Positions 51,901 through 57,057 of a stretch of DNA of 64,000 bases are shown here, piece after piece (position 1 is the stretch's first letter; the number at the start of each line of letters is the position of its first letter). The translations under genes and the position numbers were made by a program. This DNA comes from Megascapheus bottae (Eukaryota; Chordata; Mammalia; Rodentia; Geomyidae), in the NCBI GenBank assembly GCA_024803745.1, contig JANJXV010000025.1, forward strand, positions 13,432,341 to 13,496,340. Reading direction: 5' to 3'. The notes below the pieces were generated by a model, which was not told the origin of the DNA, did no database searches, and saw only the letters and a list, made by a program, of their open reading frames with translations.

Positions 51901-54900
51901 AGAAAGATCACCTAGGCTCTGAGTTCAAGCTCCTTGACCAATTGAAAACAAACATTGAAAAATGGGTTGGGTACCAGTAGTTCACACCATCATAGCTATT
52001 TAAAAGGCTGAGACTATTGAGATCATGGTTTAAGGAGATTCCAGGCAGAAAGAAAATTTAGAGACACACTTCCTTTTTTTTTTTTTTTAATTGTGGATTT
52101 TGAATTTAGGGTCAGGGCACTGGGCCTGAGCTTTTTCACTCAAAGCTAGCACTCTATCACTTTGAGCCACAGCACTACTTTAGTTTTTCTGGTTGTTAAT
52201 TGAAGAGTCTCATAGACTTTGCTGCCAGGTTGGCTTTAAACTGTGGTTCTCAGATCTCAGCTTCCTGAGTAGCTAGGATTATAGGCATGAGCCACCAGCA
52301 CCTGGCAAGACACACTTGCTTAAGGAAGATCTAGATGTGGCAGTGGCTCCTGTTATTTTAGCTACAAGGAAGCCTAAAAGGTGAATGTAGCTCAGGAACA
52401 TCCCTAGGCAGTGTGCTAAACTGGTTTCAGAAGTAACTAACCCAAATCAGAGCTGGAGTTGTGGCTCAGTTATGAATGTCTGCTAGTAAACACAAGGACT
52501 GGAGTTCACAGTACTGATGAAAAAGAAGGAGGAATAGGAAGAATAGTAATCTATCCTGTAATCCCCTTTTCCTAATTAAGTTAACTTGCAATATTCACAG
52601 TAGTTATTTCAGACACTGAGTTAGCTAATACAGAACTGGACTGAGGATCTGTATGAAACCTGGTTTTATGTGTGCTTCTGTTTTATATAGCCAACACTAC
52701 TGATCAAAACTTACTTATTTTCTTCAAATTCTTCTTGGCTTAGGAAAACTAGATTGTATTTGGGAACCATTCTTGGGGTCATTTTTTGAATGGTTATTTT
52801 GAGGGAGTTGTAAAAGGGGTTAAAATCGCATTAGTCCAGTATTGAGCACAGTACTACTGATCACCATTACCCCTTCCTTTACTTTTCTCCATTTTCTTCT
52901 GGTGTCATTTTAAGTAATGCCAAGCAAAAAGACAAAAATGTGAGATTCTTCTTTATAAAGTAAACTGAAACAAGAAAGCTGAGCCTTGTTTGACTGGAGC
53001 TAGGAAGATACATGTTGGCCATACAAAATTTTGACCACTCTGTGCACATCCACAAGTAACTCTGCAAGCACAAATATTGATTTGGGATTACATATAAATT
53101 TTGGCCTGTGGGACAGTGTACAGATACTGGAATCTGAAAATGATAAGCATTATTAATGTACATAATAAAAAAATTAGAAAACTCTGTTAAGACTTTCATG
53201 GATTTTGACAAGAGCACTGGTGATTCATGAAGTCTTAGCTACTCGGGAGGCTGAGACCTGAGGATTGTGGCTTGAAACCAGCCCATGAAATTCTTATCTC
53301 CAATTAACCAGCAAAAAGCCAAAGTGGAGATATGGCTCAAATGGTTGAACACTAGCTTCAAGGAAATAACTCAGGGACAGAGCCCAGTCCCTGAGTTTTA
53401 AGCCCTAGGACCAGCACACACACATACACACACAATGAACAAACAAAACCCAGCCTTTCATGGACAGAACTTTAAAAGTGGGCAGATAGATAAGTAGAAT
53501 TTATTTTGCTGTGAGGAAGTCAGAGGAAGAGGTACAAAAAGCTTACCTTACAGTTAAATTTTGTTGGAAAATTGTTTTTAATTGATTAGCAAACAGCTAG
53601 TTTTTTTTTTCTTTTAATTCTTCTGACTATATTTGAAGAGTTATAAGGTTCATATTTTAAGAAGAACTTAACCCTGTAGCAGTACACTTAGTTGGAGTGA
53701 TGTTACGTTATTAAAGTTGAATTTTACAAGTTGAATGAAGTCTTTCTGAACTGATGTAGTCTGTCTTGTATTACACATAGGTTCCTGACATGGCAGGCTA
53801 TCCTCATATACGTTACATTTCATCAGGTTTGGATGGAACTTCATTCAGAGGTCCTTTCAGGGGCAATTTTGAGGTATGTACTAAGACAAATGACCCATTC
53901 ACCACCATCCCCTTAGTGTAGAGAGTGTATAGTTTGTGTACACTGTTAGTTTATATACACAGTGGTAGTTACTGCCCGGGAGTCAGAAAGCAGTAAAATA
54001 TCTGCTTTCCTGACATTGTTTCTAGGTCTTAGAGACTTAACATACTGCCATGTAATGATGCTATTTTCCTAATTTCTTCTTTTTTTTTTATTTGTCTGAG
54101 ATCTGGACTCGAACTTAGAACCTGATGGTTTTGCTCATTGGCTGGGGCTCTACCAACTGAGCCATGCCTCCACCCTACCTCAGTTGACTGAGGAAAAAAA
54201 AAGTCTAAAATATATTTTTACTTGCCTTACTATACTGTTACCAAAAATTATATAAAGTTATTTAATGGACTGGGAATATAATTCAAGTACCTGCCTGGAA
54301 AGTGTAAGGCCCTGAATTCAAATTCCAGTACTGCACACATACCAATAGATACATAAATAGCAACAAATAAACATTCCGCTTACATAGCAATAGAGTGGTT
54401 TTTGTTTTTTGTTTTTCCACAAACTTGTAGGTTTACAAGTAAGTTTTCTTGGTTTGGGGTTTCTGTTTTTTTCACGCTGACAGCTCTTGTCAAGGTATAA
54501 TACCGTGGCTCTTAACACTAGATGCTCTTCACTTCTAGGAACTGATTCATTTGGAAGAAAGATTAGGAAATGTCAATCGAGGCGCATCCCAGGGAACAAT
54601 TGAAAGATGTACATATCCACATAAATACAAAAAGGTAAGTGTTTTCTCTGAAGCTTATGAATTGTTACAGAATTCAGTATTACAGATATTTAATAGCCGC
54701 CTTATTATTGAAACAACACAAATGAGCTGGCTGCCAGTGGCTCACACCTATAATCCTAGCTACTCAGGTGGCTGAGATCTGAGGATTGTTTTAAAGCCAG
54801 GCTGGGCAGGAAAGTCCATGAGACTCTTATCTCCTCCTGGAAACTGAAGTAGTGATTTGGCCCAAAGTGATAGAACACTCGCTTTGAATGAAAAAGGTTA

Positions 54901-57057
54901 GGAACACCACCCAGTCTCTGAGTTTAAGCCCAGGACTAGCAAAGCAAAGCAAAACAAAACAAAAAACCCAGAAAACAAAGCAAAACAAAACCCAAATGTG
55001 CTTTAAAAATCATCAGAAAAATGAAAATATGTTCTCTGAAATTTCTTAATCTAAAAATCCCTCTTTCTTGCTAAAAGTATAGCTTATTTTTTTCAGATAT
55101 TTTGTGTGTTGTAGAATATATATGTATTTAAAAAAAAACTAGAAAAGTAACAGTTTATTCCATTTTTTCCCCCCATATTCATGAGCATTTTTCTTTCCTT
55201 TCCTTCTTTCTTGTTTGTTTTCTGACCAGTACCACTCAGTGGTCTTTTTCTTTTCTTTTCCTTTTTGACAGTTCTGGCTTGTACTCAGGGACTGAGTACT
55301 GTCTTTGGGTTTTCTCAAGGCTGGAGCTCTACCCTTTGAGCCACAGAACCACTTCCAGCTTTTTTATGATAGTCTTCATATGTAGTCCAGGCTAGCCTTT
55401 CTTAGCTCCTTGAGTGCTCAGATCACAGATGTATATCACCATGTTTGGCATATATATATATATATATTATTTGGAGTTATACTGTATGTTAATTCCACAA
55501 AATTTTCACCTAGCCATTTACTTTGATGGATATTTAGTTTATAAGGTTTATACTCTTTCTTTCATTATTTTGTTTTGTTTTTTTCTTGTGCTAGTACTGG
55601 GGTTTGAAATTAGGATGTGAGTGCTGTCCCTTAGCTTTTTCATTCTAAACTAGCAATCTACCACTTGAGCCACAGCTCCACTTCTGGCTTTTTGGTGGAT
55701 AATTAGGTATGAGAGTTTTACACTTTTGTCTGCCTGGGCTGGCTTTGAACCGTGATCCTCAAATTTCAGTCTCTTCAGTACTAAGGTTGTAGGCATGAGC
55801 CGCTAGTACCCATTTTACTTTTCATCTTTTGTGTTGTATTATAATCTGGAAATTATAGAGTGGACATTTTAAACAAGTTCCTATAAGAAACAGTACTTTA
55901 TGCTATAGAGAGAATCGTTCTTTGTATTTTTCATGTTTTAAAAGGGATAGAGTTTACCAGGTACCAGTGACTAATGCTGGTAATCCGGGCTACTCATCAG
56001 AAAGCTAGAAGTGGAGCTGTGGTTCAAGTGGTAGAGCACCAGCCTTCATTACAAAAAGTTCAGGGTAGCACCCAGTCCCTAAGTTCAAACCCTAGAGTGG
56101 GCACCCAAAAAAATAATAATAGATTTCAGACTCATGCATTTCTGTTGAATTTGATTTTTTGTTGTTGTTGCTGATAATTAGAGGTGTTAATACTTGAGAG
56201 TCCTTTAATTCACCTGTTAAATCATGATAGTCTTTAAATTGTATGTGAATATGTGTATGTGTTGTGTCTTGTTTTGTTTTTAAATAAATGCAGACTTTAC
56301 TCAGTTGTTCAATAATGTCATCTCTGCTAATAAGGTAACAACTGATTGGTTCTCACAGAGGAAACTGCACTGCAAACAAGATGGAGAAGAAGGCACTGAG
56401 GAGGATACAGAGGAAAAGTGCACTATCTGTTTGTCTATTTTAGAGGAAGGTGAAGATGTGAGGTAACTAGATATTCCTTCTTGAACAGCCTTTGTCAGAC
56501 TTACAAGACTTTTATTTGATAAGTAAGCTTTGAACCTAAAAAAAAAAAAAATGCTGGTTTAGCAGGCACAAGGCCCTGAAATCAAACCCCACCCACAGAG
56601 AAGTTTCTAATACTATGTGTCTGTGGAAACACGCTGCCATTTCTGGTATATTATCAGTCCAAGCAAAACAACTTACCAAGAAAAAAAAAAAACAAAAAGA
56701 AAAATAAAATAATTGCCAGTTTAATTATTAGTTTAATTCTTGTTTTACAGTTTTTCAGATTCTATATAATTTGTTTCTGCAGCTGTGACAATTTTGGTCA
56801 CACAAATTTTTTGTTCAGAATACTAATTTAATGTGGAACTTCAAAACATGACAGAATTATCACATGGATGATTAAAAATAAATGCCACAGGCCATTGTCA
56901 CAAACTTAATTTTGCCTTTGTTTTCTTTGCCATTATCAGGCGCCTTCCATGTATGCACCTTTTCCACCAAGTGTGTGTTGATCAGTGGTTGATTACCAAT
57001 AAGAAGTGCCCCATATGCAGAGTGGACATTGAGGCCCAGCTGCCAAGTGAAAGTTGA
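21100..57057 (+). CDS. RNF111: RNF111 / Arkadia, E3 ubiquitin-protein ligase (13 coding exons)
   Basis: The joined coding exons are 21100-21979, 29392-29518, 31087-31250, 35054-35248, 35677-35996, 40026-40284, 45648-45996, 48244-48369, 50460-50586, 53781-53873, 54539-54634, 56359-56462 and 56940-57057. They total 2958 bases and encode 985 residues plus TGA, and every junction keeps frame. The product matches RNF111 from memory along its whole length. It is a nuclear RING-H2 ubiquitin ligase that enhances TGF-beta/Nodal signalling by degrading SKI, SNON and SMAD7, and that also acts on SUMOylated substrates. Visible features in order: Ser-rich acidic and basic N-terminal region (exon 2); SUMO-interacting motifs at about 300-303, 326-331 and 382-387; a seven-His run at 514-520; Pro/Gln-rich and Pro/His-rich segments (about 620-800); NRG at 893-895 and TIER at 900-903; RING-H2 ligands C933, C936, C951, H953, H956, C959, C970 and C973. 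No disabling change is seen. Confidence 0.97.
22093..22282 (-). mobile_element. IDL-Geo SINE
   Basis: Full-length antisense copy about 110 bases after the donor of RNF111 exon 2. Confidence 0.92.
22283..22330. repeat. TATG/TCTG tetranucleotide repeat
   Basis: Compound microsatellite (TATG, then TCTA/TCTG units). Confidence 0.85.
22360..22416 (-). mobile_element. ID-type fragment interrupted by IDL-Geo
   Basis: TACTGGGGATGGAACCCAGG ... GCTAGGCAAGCAC, the usual antisense ID core. Confidence 0.7.
22431..22635 (-). mobile_element. IDL-Geo SINE with target-site duplication
   Basis: CATTTTTTATTTTT at 22417-22430 is repeated at about 22636-22649. Confidence 0.9.
22660..23000 (-). mobile_element. 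Old ID and B1-type remnants
   Basis: Diverged antisense pieces with the 'AGTAGCTAAGATTACAGGCC TGAGCCAC' signature near 22960-22988. Boundaries unclear. Confidence 0.45.
23041..23255 (-). mobile_element. B1-like/Geo SINE, diverged
   Basis: Poly(T), a Geo-like part and a B1-like part ending GGCATGAGCCACCAATG. Confidence 0.7.
23340..23425. repeat. TA-rich low-complexity region
   Basis: Contains (TA)n at about 23405-23421. Confidence 0.8.
23504..23706 (+). mobile_element. IDL-Geo SINE
   Basis: Full-length + copy with an AAAAAAAGAAGAAA tail. Confidence 0.9.
23790..24003 (-). mobile_element. B1-like/Geo SINE
   Basis: Antisense dimer ending GCCATTGATGCCTGGCT. Confidence 0.8.
24391..24578 (+). 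mobile_element. IDL-Geo SINE, diverged
   Basis: AATGTGGCTTAGTAGTAGAG ... CTCAGAACTGGC, with the Geo half shortened. Confidence 0.82.
24735..25045 (+). mobile_element. Older composite B1-related repeat
   Basis: Starts with a B1-like block (GGCTGAGTATGGAGGCTCA) and ends with an ID-like block (TTCAAACCTCAGTACTATC). The middle 150 bases match neither dimer. Confidence 0.4.
25186..25373 (-). mobile_element. B1-like/Geo SINE, shortened
   Basis: Antisense; the Geo-B1 junction (TTTTCTAGTGGTTAATTGGAG) is deleted. Confidence 0.8.
25752..25974 (+). mobile_element. IDL-Geo SINE, diverged
   Basis: Carries a small AAAACAAAAC-type insertion near 25882-25905. Confidence 0.78.
26270..26508 (-). mobile_element. 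B1-like/Geo SINE
   Basis: Antisense full dimer. Confidence 0.85.
26522..26640 (-). mobile_element. B1 monomer
   Basis: TTTTGAGACAGCATTTTCCT start, antisense B1. Confidence 0.65.
26655..26890 (-). mobile_element. B1-like/Geo SINE
   Basis: Antisense dimer with a GTTT repeat at its tail. Confidence 0.85.
27030..27403 (-). mobile_element. Old B1-like piece and B1-like/Geo SINE
   Basis: A fragment at 27040-27165 and a second antisense dimer at 27170-27403. Confidence 0.65.
27405..27650 (+). mobile_element. Ancient L1-like remnant
   Basis: 'GATATGGACGTACCACATTT ... TTGGCTGTTGTGAATAGG' is the familiar pattern of an old L1 3' region. Confidence 0.45.
27652..27882 (-). mobile_element. B1-like/Geo SINE
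   Basis: Antisense full dimer. Confidence 0.85.
28019..28266 (+). mobile_element. B1-like/Geo SINE
   Basis: Sense copy beginning AGGTGCTGGTGGCTCACGCC, close to the family consensus on the left; the Geo half is shortened. Confidence 0.85.
28409..28607 (-). mobile_element. IDL-Geo SINE with 15-bp target-site duplication
   Basis: Perfect GATTCACCCACTTTT at 28394-28408 and 28608-28622. Confidence 0.94.
28623..29093. other. Unique intron segment before exon 3
   Basis: Only a faint ID-like patch (28910-28965) is visible. Confidence 0.4.
29108..29305 (+). mobile_element. IDL-Geo SINE with 14-bp target-site duplication
   Basis: AAAAGTAAAATAAA at 29094-29107 and 29306-29319; 86 bases upstream of RNF111 exon 3. 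Confidence 0.93.
29392..29518 (+). CDS. RNF111: RNF111 exon 3 (SIM1 and SIM2)
   Basis: A pyrimidine-rich acceptor ends in TTGCAG at 29391 and the donor is CAG/GTGAGA. The exon encodes residues 294-335 plus two bases. It carries two hydrophobic SUMO-interacting cores beside acidic residues: VVVI (300-303, preceded by DED) and VEIVTV (326-331, preceded by STDSE). Acidic and Ser neighbours are typical of SIMs. These motifs let Arkadia recognise poly-SUMO chains. Confidence 0.93.
29738..29975 (+). mobile_element. B1-like/Geo SINE
   Basis: Sense dimer in intron 3. Confidence 0.85.
30074..30310 (+). mobile_element. B1-like/Geo SINE
   Basis: Sense dimer, well preserved (GCATGATGGCTCATGCCTGT). Confidence 0.88.
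30466..30717 (-). mobile_element. Old B1/ID-type remnant
   Basis: Diverged antisense signature; boundaries uncertain. Confidence 0.4.
31087..31250 (+). CDS. RNF111: RNF111 exon 4 (SIM3)
   Basis: The acceptor is TTTAAG at 31086 and the donor ATG/GTAAGT. The exon encodes residues 336-390 plus one base. It ends with the third SUMO-interacting motif, VVDLTV (382-387), followed by the acidic run DEDE, which spans into exon 5. The rest is rich in Ser, Arg and His. Confidence 0.93.
31285..31925 (-). mobile_element. Run of antisense SINEs downstream of exon 4
   Basis: B1-like part 31285-31455, IDL fragment 31475-31545, full B1-like/Geo 31562-31822 and classic ID monomer 31835-31924 (ACTGGGGATTGGACCCAGGG). 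Confidence 0.78.
32021..32592 (-). mobile_element. B1-like/Geo SINE (outer) with target-site duplication
   Basis: ATGAGTATATTTCTT (32006-32020) versus ATGAGTACATTTCTT (32593-32607), one mismatch. Interrupted at about 32221-32537. Confidence 0.82.
32222..32537 (-). mobile_element. B1-like/Geo SINE (inner)
   Basis: A second antisense dimer inside the outer one, with its Geo start duplicated (32262-32300 and 32301-32360). Confidence 0.8.
32690..32823 (-). mobile_element. LINE-like 3' end element
   Basis: Nearly the same sequence as 60465-60601 (AATTAATAAAAGGGTTACAT ... TTGGTCCCCATTACCCTCCC). Confidence 0.65.
32824..33044. other. Unique AT-rich intron segment
   Basis: Nothing recognised. Confidence 0.35.
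33045..33126. repeat. CTT/CCT-rich pyrimidine tract
   Basis: About 80 bases almost purely C and T, joined to the poly(T) of the next SINE. Confidence 0.85.
33120..33530 (-). mobile_element. IDL-Geo SINE split by a second IDL-Geo
   Basis: The outer element spans 33120-33171 and 33372-33530, the inner about 33172-33371. CTGAGCT occurs on both sides of the inner copy. Confidence 0.82.
33737..33925 (+). mobile_element. B1-like/Geo SINE, partly deleted
   Basis: The junction between halves is missing. Confidence 0.7.
34020..34254 (-). mobile_element. B1-like/Geo SINE
   Basis: Antisense dimer. Confidence 0.83.
34283..34466 (-). mobile_element. IDL-Geo SINE between pyrimidine repeats
   Basis: The body is near consensus. 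TCCC repeats lie on its left and CTCCCT repeats on its right. Confidence 0.88.
34467..34615. repeat. Long pyrimidine tract (CTCCCT, CCCCT, CTTCTC units)
   Basis: About 145 bases almost free of purines, shifting from CTCCCT units to CTTCTC and then TCTTCC units. Confidence 0.93.
34616..34829 (-). mobile_element. B1-like/Geo SINE
   Basis: Antisense dimer, about 225 bases before RNF111 exon 5. Confidence 0.85.
35054..35248 (+). CDS. RNF111: RNF111 exon 5 (Ser/Thr-rich linker)
   Basis: The acceptor is TTGTAG at 35053 and the donor GGG/GTATGT. The exon encodes residues 391-455 plus one base and is almost entirely Ser, Thr, Ala and Asn, so it is probably disordered. It aligns with the corresponding human linker with several substitutions. 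Confidence 0.92.
35317..35508 (+). mobile_element. IDL-Geo SINE with small IDL deletion
   Basis: AGAGTGCATGAAGACC lacks the CTTGCCTAGCATGC-type middle. 69 bases after exon 5. Confidence 0.88.
35552..35628 (+). mobile_element. Geo-type 3' fragment
   Basis: Only the 3' end (CTCAGAGAGAGGACCAGGGCC ... CCCCAGGACC) is left. Confidence 0.65.
35677..35996 (+). CDS. RNF111: RNF111 exon 6 (His-rich region)
   Basis: The acceptor is TTCAAG at 35676 and the donor CAG/GTAAGT. The exon encodes residues 456-562 and ends in phase 0. It contains many His residues, including seven in a row (514-520) read from CAT and CAC codons. His tracts of this kind are linked to nuclear-speckle or condensate behaviour in other proteins; that link is inference here. 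Confidence 0.94.
36133..36365 (-). mobile_element. B1-like/Geo SINE, old
   Basis: Diverged antisense dimer. Confidence 0.65.
36664..36871 (+). mobile_element. IDL-Geo SINE
   Basis: Near-consensus with a 25-base A tail. Its right flank does not repeat the left flank. Confidence 0.92.
36872..37317. other. Unique intron 6 segment
   Basis: AT-rich, no feature recognised. Confidence 0.4.
37319..37760 (+). mobile_element. B1-like/Geo SINE split by a nested insertion
   Basis: Left part to 37408, right part from 37619. Confidence 0.88.
37409..37618 (-). mobile_element. IDL-Geo SINE nested, with target-site duplication
   Basis: AAGAACCTGAGAC (37396-37408) versus AAGAACCTAAGAC (37619-37631). Confidence 0.93.
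37761..38129. other. Unique intron 6 segment with TA repeat
   Basis: (TA)n-rich at about 38078-38126; otherwise nothing recognised. Confidence 0.4.
38130..38578 (-). mobile_element. IDL-Geo SINE split by a B1-like/Geo SINE
   Basis: The outer Geo half ends near 38239 and its IDL half resumes at 38481. Confidence 0.88.
38240..38480 (-). mobile_element. B1-like/Geo SINE nested in IDL-Geo
   Basis: CCAGCTTTTTCT (38228-38239) is repeated as CTAGCTTTTTCT (38481-38492). This shows both families have inserted into each other. Confidence 0.9.
38580..38916. other. Unique intron 6 segment
   Basis: Nothing recognised. Confidence 0.35.
38917..39110 (+). mobile_element. B1-like/Geo SINE
   Basis: Sense dimer truncated at its 3' end. 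Confidence 0.8.
39111..39475. other. Unique intron 6 segment
   Basis: Nothing recognised. Confidence 0.35.
39489..39688 (+). mobile_element. IDL-Geo SINE with 13-bp target-site duplication
   Basis: AAAATGTAGATAA at 39476-39488 and 39689-39701. Confidence 0.93.
39702..40025. other. Intron 6 3' end, unique
   Basis: Leads to the exon 7 tandem acceptor. No repeat seen. Confidence 0.45.
40026..40284 (+). CDS. RNF111: RNF111 exon 7 (tandem acceptor)
   Basis: The acceptor region reads TTTAGCAG/GCATTG, a NAGNAG tandem site. Use of the upstream AG (exon from 40026) adds one Gln. Use of the second AG (exon from 40029) omits it. The donor is CTT/GTAAGT. The exon encodes residues 563-648 plus one base and includes an Ala run and a Pro/Gln-alternating segment ([10 protein letters not shown]). 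Confidence 0.93.
40285..42089. other. SINE-free part of RNF111 intron 7
   Basis: About 1.8 kb with no IDL-Geo or B1-like/Geo copy, unusual here. The part at about 41380-41820 looks like an ancient L1-like remnant (ATACTCCACTGTATATTAAA ... AAGTGAGATTGTTGTGTCAA). The rest is unassigned AT-rich sequence. Confidence 0.5.
42090..42138. repeat. (GT)n microsatellite
   Basis: About 24 uninterrupted GT units next to the poly(T) of a SINE. Confidence 0.97.
42139..42250 (-). mobile_element. Geo-type fragment
   Basis: Antisense Geo half only. Confidence 0.7.
42371..42650 (+). mobile_element. IDL-Geo SINE next to an antisense B1-like fragment
   Basis: Sense IDL-Geo (42371-42558) followed by an antisense B1-like left half (42578-42650), probably an insertion into an older B1-like/Geo copy. 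Confidence 0.72.
42793..42978 (+). mobile_element. IDL-Geo SINE
   Basis: Sense copy, ending in an A tail that runs into an AC repeat. Confidence 0.85.
42979..43000. repeat. (AC)n microsatellite
   Basis: Short AC run growing out of the SINE tail. Confidence 0.9.
43001..43489. other. Unique intron 7 segment
   Basis: Nothing recognised. Confidence 0.4.
43490..43803 (+). mobile_element. B1-like left fragment and full B1-like/Geo SINE
   Basis: The fragment (43490-43548) breaks at GAGATCTG and a complete sense dimer follows (43549-43803). Confidence 0.8.
43804..44395. other. Mostly unique intron 7 segment
   Basis: Contains a C-run at 43950-43961 and a possible old ID patch at about 44170-44240. 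Confidence 0.35.
44396..44622 (+). mobile_element. Older B1-ID type dimer
   Basis: B1-like half (CACCTGTAATCCCAGCATTC) joined to an ID half (GGGACATGGCTCACACAGTA), similar to 12690-12890. Confidence 0.7.
44640..45075. other. Unique intron 7 segment
   Basis: Nothing recognised. Confidence 0.35.
45076..45303 (-). mobile_element. B1-like/Geo SINE
   Basis: Antisense dimer behind a poly(T). Confidence 0.85.
45304..45647. other. Intron 7 3' end, unique
   Basis: Leads to the exon 8 acceptor. Short TGTATG repeats near 45474-45500. Confidence 0.4.
45648..45996 (+). CDS. RNF111: RNF111 exon 8 (Pro/His-rich)
   Basis: The acceptor is CTTGCAG at 45647 and the donor AAC/GTATGT. The exon encodes residues 649-764 plus two bases. 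It is Pro- and His-rich with many Ser residues, and its end is a basic stretch ([18 protein letters not shown]) likely to form a short helix. The whole exon aligns with human Arkadia. Confidence 0.93.
46064..46290 (+). mobile_element. B1-like/Geo SINE, 5' truncated
   Basis: Begins within the left half (AGCTTCTCAGATGACTGAGAT) about 70 bases after exon 8. Confidence 0.75.
46316..46378 (+). mobile_element. IDL half, truncated
   Basis: GGGGCTGGGAGCATGGTTTA ... ACAAAGCCCT only. Confidence 0.7.
46505..46622 (-). mobile_element. LINE-like 3' end element
   Basis: Same family as 32690-32823 and 60465-60601, ending at CTTGGTCCCCAT. Confidence 0.65.
46632..47285 (-). mobile_element. ID monomer and two IDL-Geo SINEs
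   Basis: ID at 46655-46738; IDL-Geo at 46876-47082 and again at 47090-47285, all antisense. Confidence 0.82.
47414..47675 (+). mobile_element. B1-like/Geo SINE
   Basis: Sense dimer close to consensus with a long A-rich tail. Confidence 0.9.
47690..47765 (-). mobile_element. B1-like left half fragment
   Basis: Antisense piece immediately after the sense dimer. Confidence 0.65.
47766..48243. other. Intron 8 3' end, unique
   Basis: No repeat seen; ends at the exon 9 acceptor. Confidence 0.45.
48244..48369 (+). CDS. RNF111: RNF111 exon 9
   Basis: The acceptor is TTTCCAG at 48243. The donor is TTG/GTCAGT after 48369, weaker than its neighbours but required to keep frame into exon 10. The exon encodes residues 765-806 plus two bases, rich in His and Pro. 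Confidence 0.92.
48621..48819 (+). mobile_element. IDL-Geo SINE with 13-bp target-site duplication
   Basis: AAAATGACAGATT at 48608-48620 and 48820-48832. Confidence 0.94.
48869..48919. repeat. (AC)n microsatellite
   Basis: About 24 uninterrupted AC units. Confidence 0.97.
49131..49166. repeat. (CATT)n microsatellite
   Basis: Tetranucleotide run at the tail side of the next antisense SINE. Confidence 0.92.
49167..49397 (-). mobile_element. B1-like/Geo SINE
   Basis: Antisense dimer, followed by (ATTT)n at 49420-49447. Confidence 0.87.
49652..49812 (-). mobile_element. IDL-Geo SINE, 3' truncated
   Basis: Antisense; the Geo end is shortened. Confidence 0.8.
49813..50459. other. Intron 9 3' end, unique
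   Basis: No repeat seen before the exon 10 acceptor. Confidence 0.45.
50460..50586 (+). CDS. RNF111: RNF111 exon 10
   Basis: The acceptor is TTCTCAG at 50459 and the donor ATG/GTATGC. The exon encodes residues 807-849, beginning with [12 protein letters not shown] and ending LGALPLM. It aligns without gaps to the human protein as I recall it. Confidence 0.93.
50719..51160 (+). mobile_element. IDL-Geo SINE split by a B1-like/Geo SINE
   Basis: The outer copy breaks at AAAAGTGTCCAA (50853-50864) and resumes at 51093. Confidence 0.9.
50865..51092 (+). mobile_element. B1-like/Geo SINE nested, with 12-bp target-site duplication
   Basis: AAAAGTGTCCAA at 50853-50864 and 51093-51104. Confidence 0.92.
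51222..51629 (-). mobile_element. IDL-Geo SINE split by a B1-like/Geo SINE
   Basis: The outer antisense copy is interrupted at about 51326 and resumes at 51565. Its IDL part has a deletion. Confidence 0.87.
51326..51564 (-). mobile_element. B1-like/Geo SINE nested, with 15-bp target-site duplication
   Basis: CACTTCTGGCTTTTT at 51311-51325 and 51565-51579. Confidence 0.92.
51720..52065 (+). mobile_element. B1-like/Geo SINE and a shorter B1-like piece
   Basis: Full sense dimer 51720-51945, then a truncated diverged B1-like copy 51964-52065. Confidence 0.75.
52078..52308 (-). mobile_element. B1-like/Geo SINE
   Basis: Antisense dimer, inserted at the end of the previous B1-like piece. Confidence 0.83.
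52320..52530 (+). mobile_element. Older B1-ID type dimer
   Basis: Diverged; the ID half reads GCTGGAGTTGTGGCTCAGTT. Confidence 0.5.
52531..53206. other. Unique intron 10 segment
   Basis: No repeat or coding exon recognised. An antisense ORF at 52879-53217 has no recognisable domain and I do not call it. Confidence 0.4.
53207..53432 (+). mobile_element. B1-like/Geo SINE
   Basis: Sense dimer with an ACACAC-type tail. Confidence 0.82.
53433..53780. other. Intron 10 3' end, unique
   Basis: No repeat seen; precedes exon 11. Confidence 0.45.
53781..53873 (+). CDS. RNF111: RNF111 exon 11
   Basis: The acceptor is CACATAG at 53780 and the donor GAG/GTATGT. The exon encodes residues 850-880 (31 codons, phase 0 at both ends). 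It precedes the NRG/TIER region. A phase-0 exon of this length could be skipped without a frameshift. Confidence 0.92.
54082..54340. mobile_element. Two old ID-type fragments
   Basis: Antisense piece at 54082-54180 and sense piece at 54265-54340. Confidence 0.5.
54539..54634 (+). CDS. RNF111: RNF111 exon 12 (NRG/TIER region)
   Basis: The acceptor is TTCTAG at 54538 and the donor AAG/GTAAGT. The exon encodes residues 881-912, including NRG (893-895) and TIER (900-903) and ending in a basic YPHKYKK. This segment is shared with the paralogue RNF165 (ARK2C) and is reported as needed for substrate degradation and TGF-beta enhancement. The exon is symmetric, phase 0. Confidence 0.94.
54726..54970 (+). 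mobile_element. B1-like/Geo SINE
   Basis: Sense dimer about 90 bases after exon 12, with an AAAACAAAGC-type tail. Confidence 0.83.
55254..55812 (-). mobile_element. Antisense SINEs in intron 12
   Basis: Truncated Geo half with B1-like tail (55254-55450), a TA repeat (55441-55466) and a full B1-like/Geo dimer (55580-55812). Confidence 0.72.
55956..56110 (+). mobile_element. B1-like/Geo SINE with internal deletion
   Basis: The left half jumps to the Geo half after GGGCTACTCA. Confidence 0.75.
56359..56462 (+). CDS. RNF111: RNF111 exon 13 (start of RING; alternative acceptor 24 bases upstream)
   Basis: The main acceptor is CTCACAG at 56358 and the donor GAG/GTAACT. The exon encodes residues 913-946 plus two bases, including an acidic stretch and the first zinc-ligand pair C933-x2-C936. 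An upstream AG at 56333-56334 would start the exon at 56335 and add eight in-frame residues (VTTDWFSQ). I recall the same insert in the longest human isoform. Confidence 0.93.
56463..56939. other. RNF111 intron 13, mostly unique
   Basis: Only a short ID-like patch at 56548-56600 is seen. Confidence 0.45.
56940..57057 (+). CDS. RNF111: RNF111 exon 14, coding part (RING-H2 C-terminus)
   Basis: The acceptor is TTATCAG at 56939 and the stop TGA is at 57055-57057. The exon encodes the rest of the RING-H2 finger (C951, H953, H956, C959, C970, C973) with the Trp at 963 that belongs to the E2-binding face, then a short tail ending LPSES. All zinc ligands are present, so the ligase should be active. 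Confidence 0.96.

Noticed and set aside
52879..53217. Antisense ORF of 112 residues in intron 10
   Set aside because: No known domain, no splice or promoter support; AT-rich intron sequence can give such an ORF by chance.
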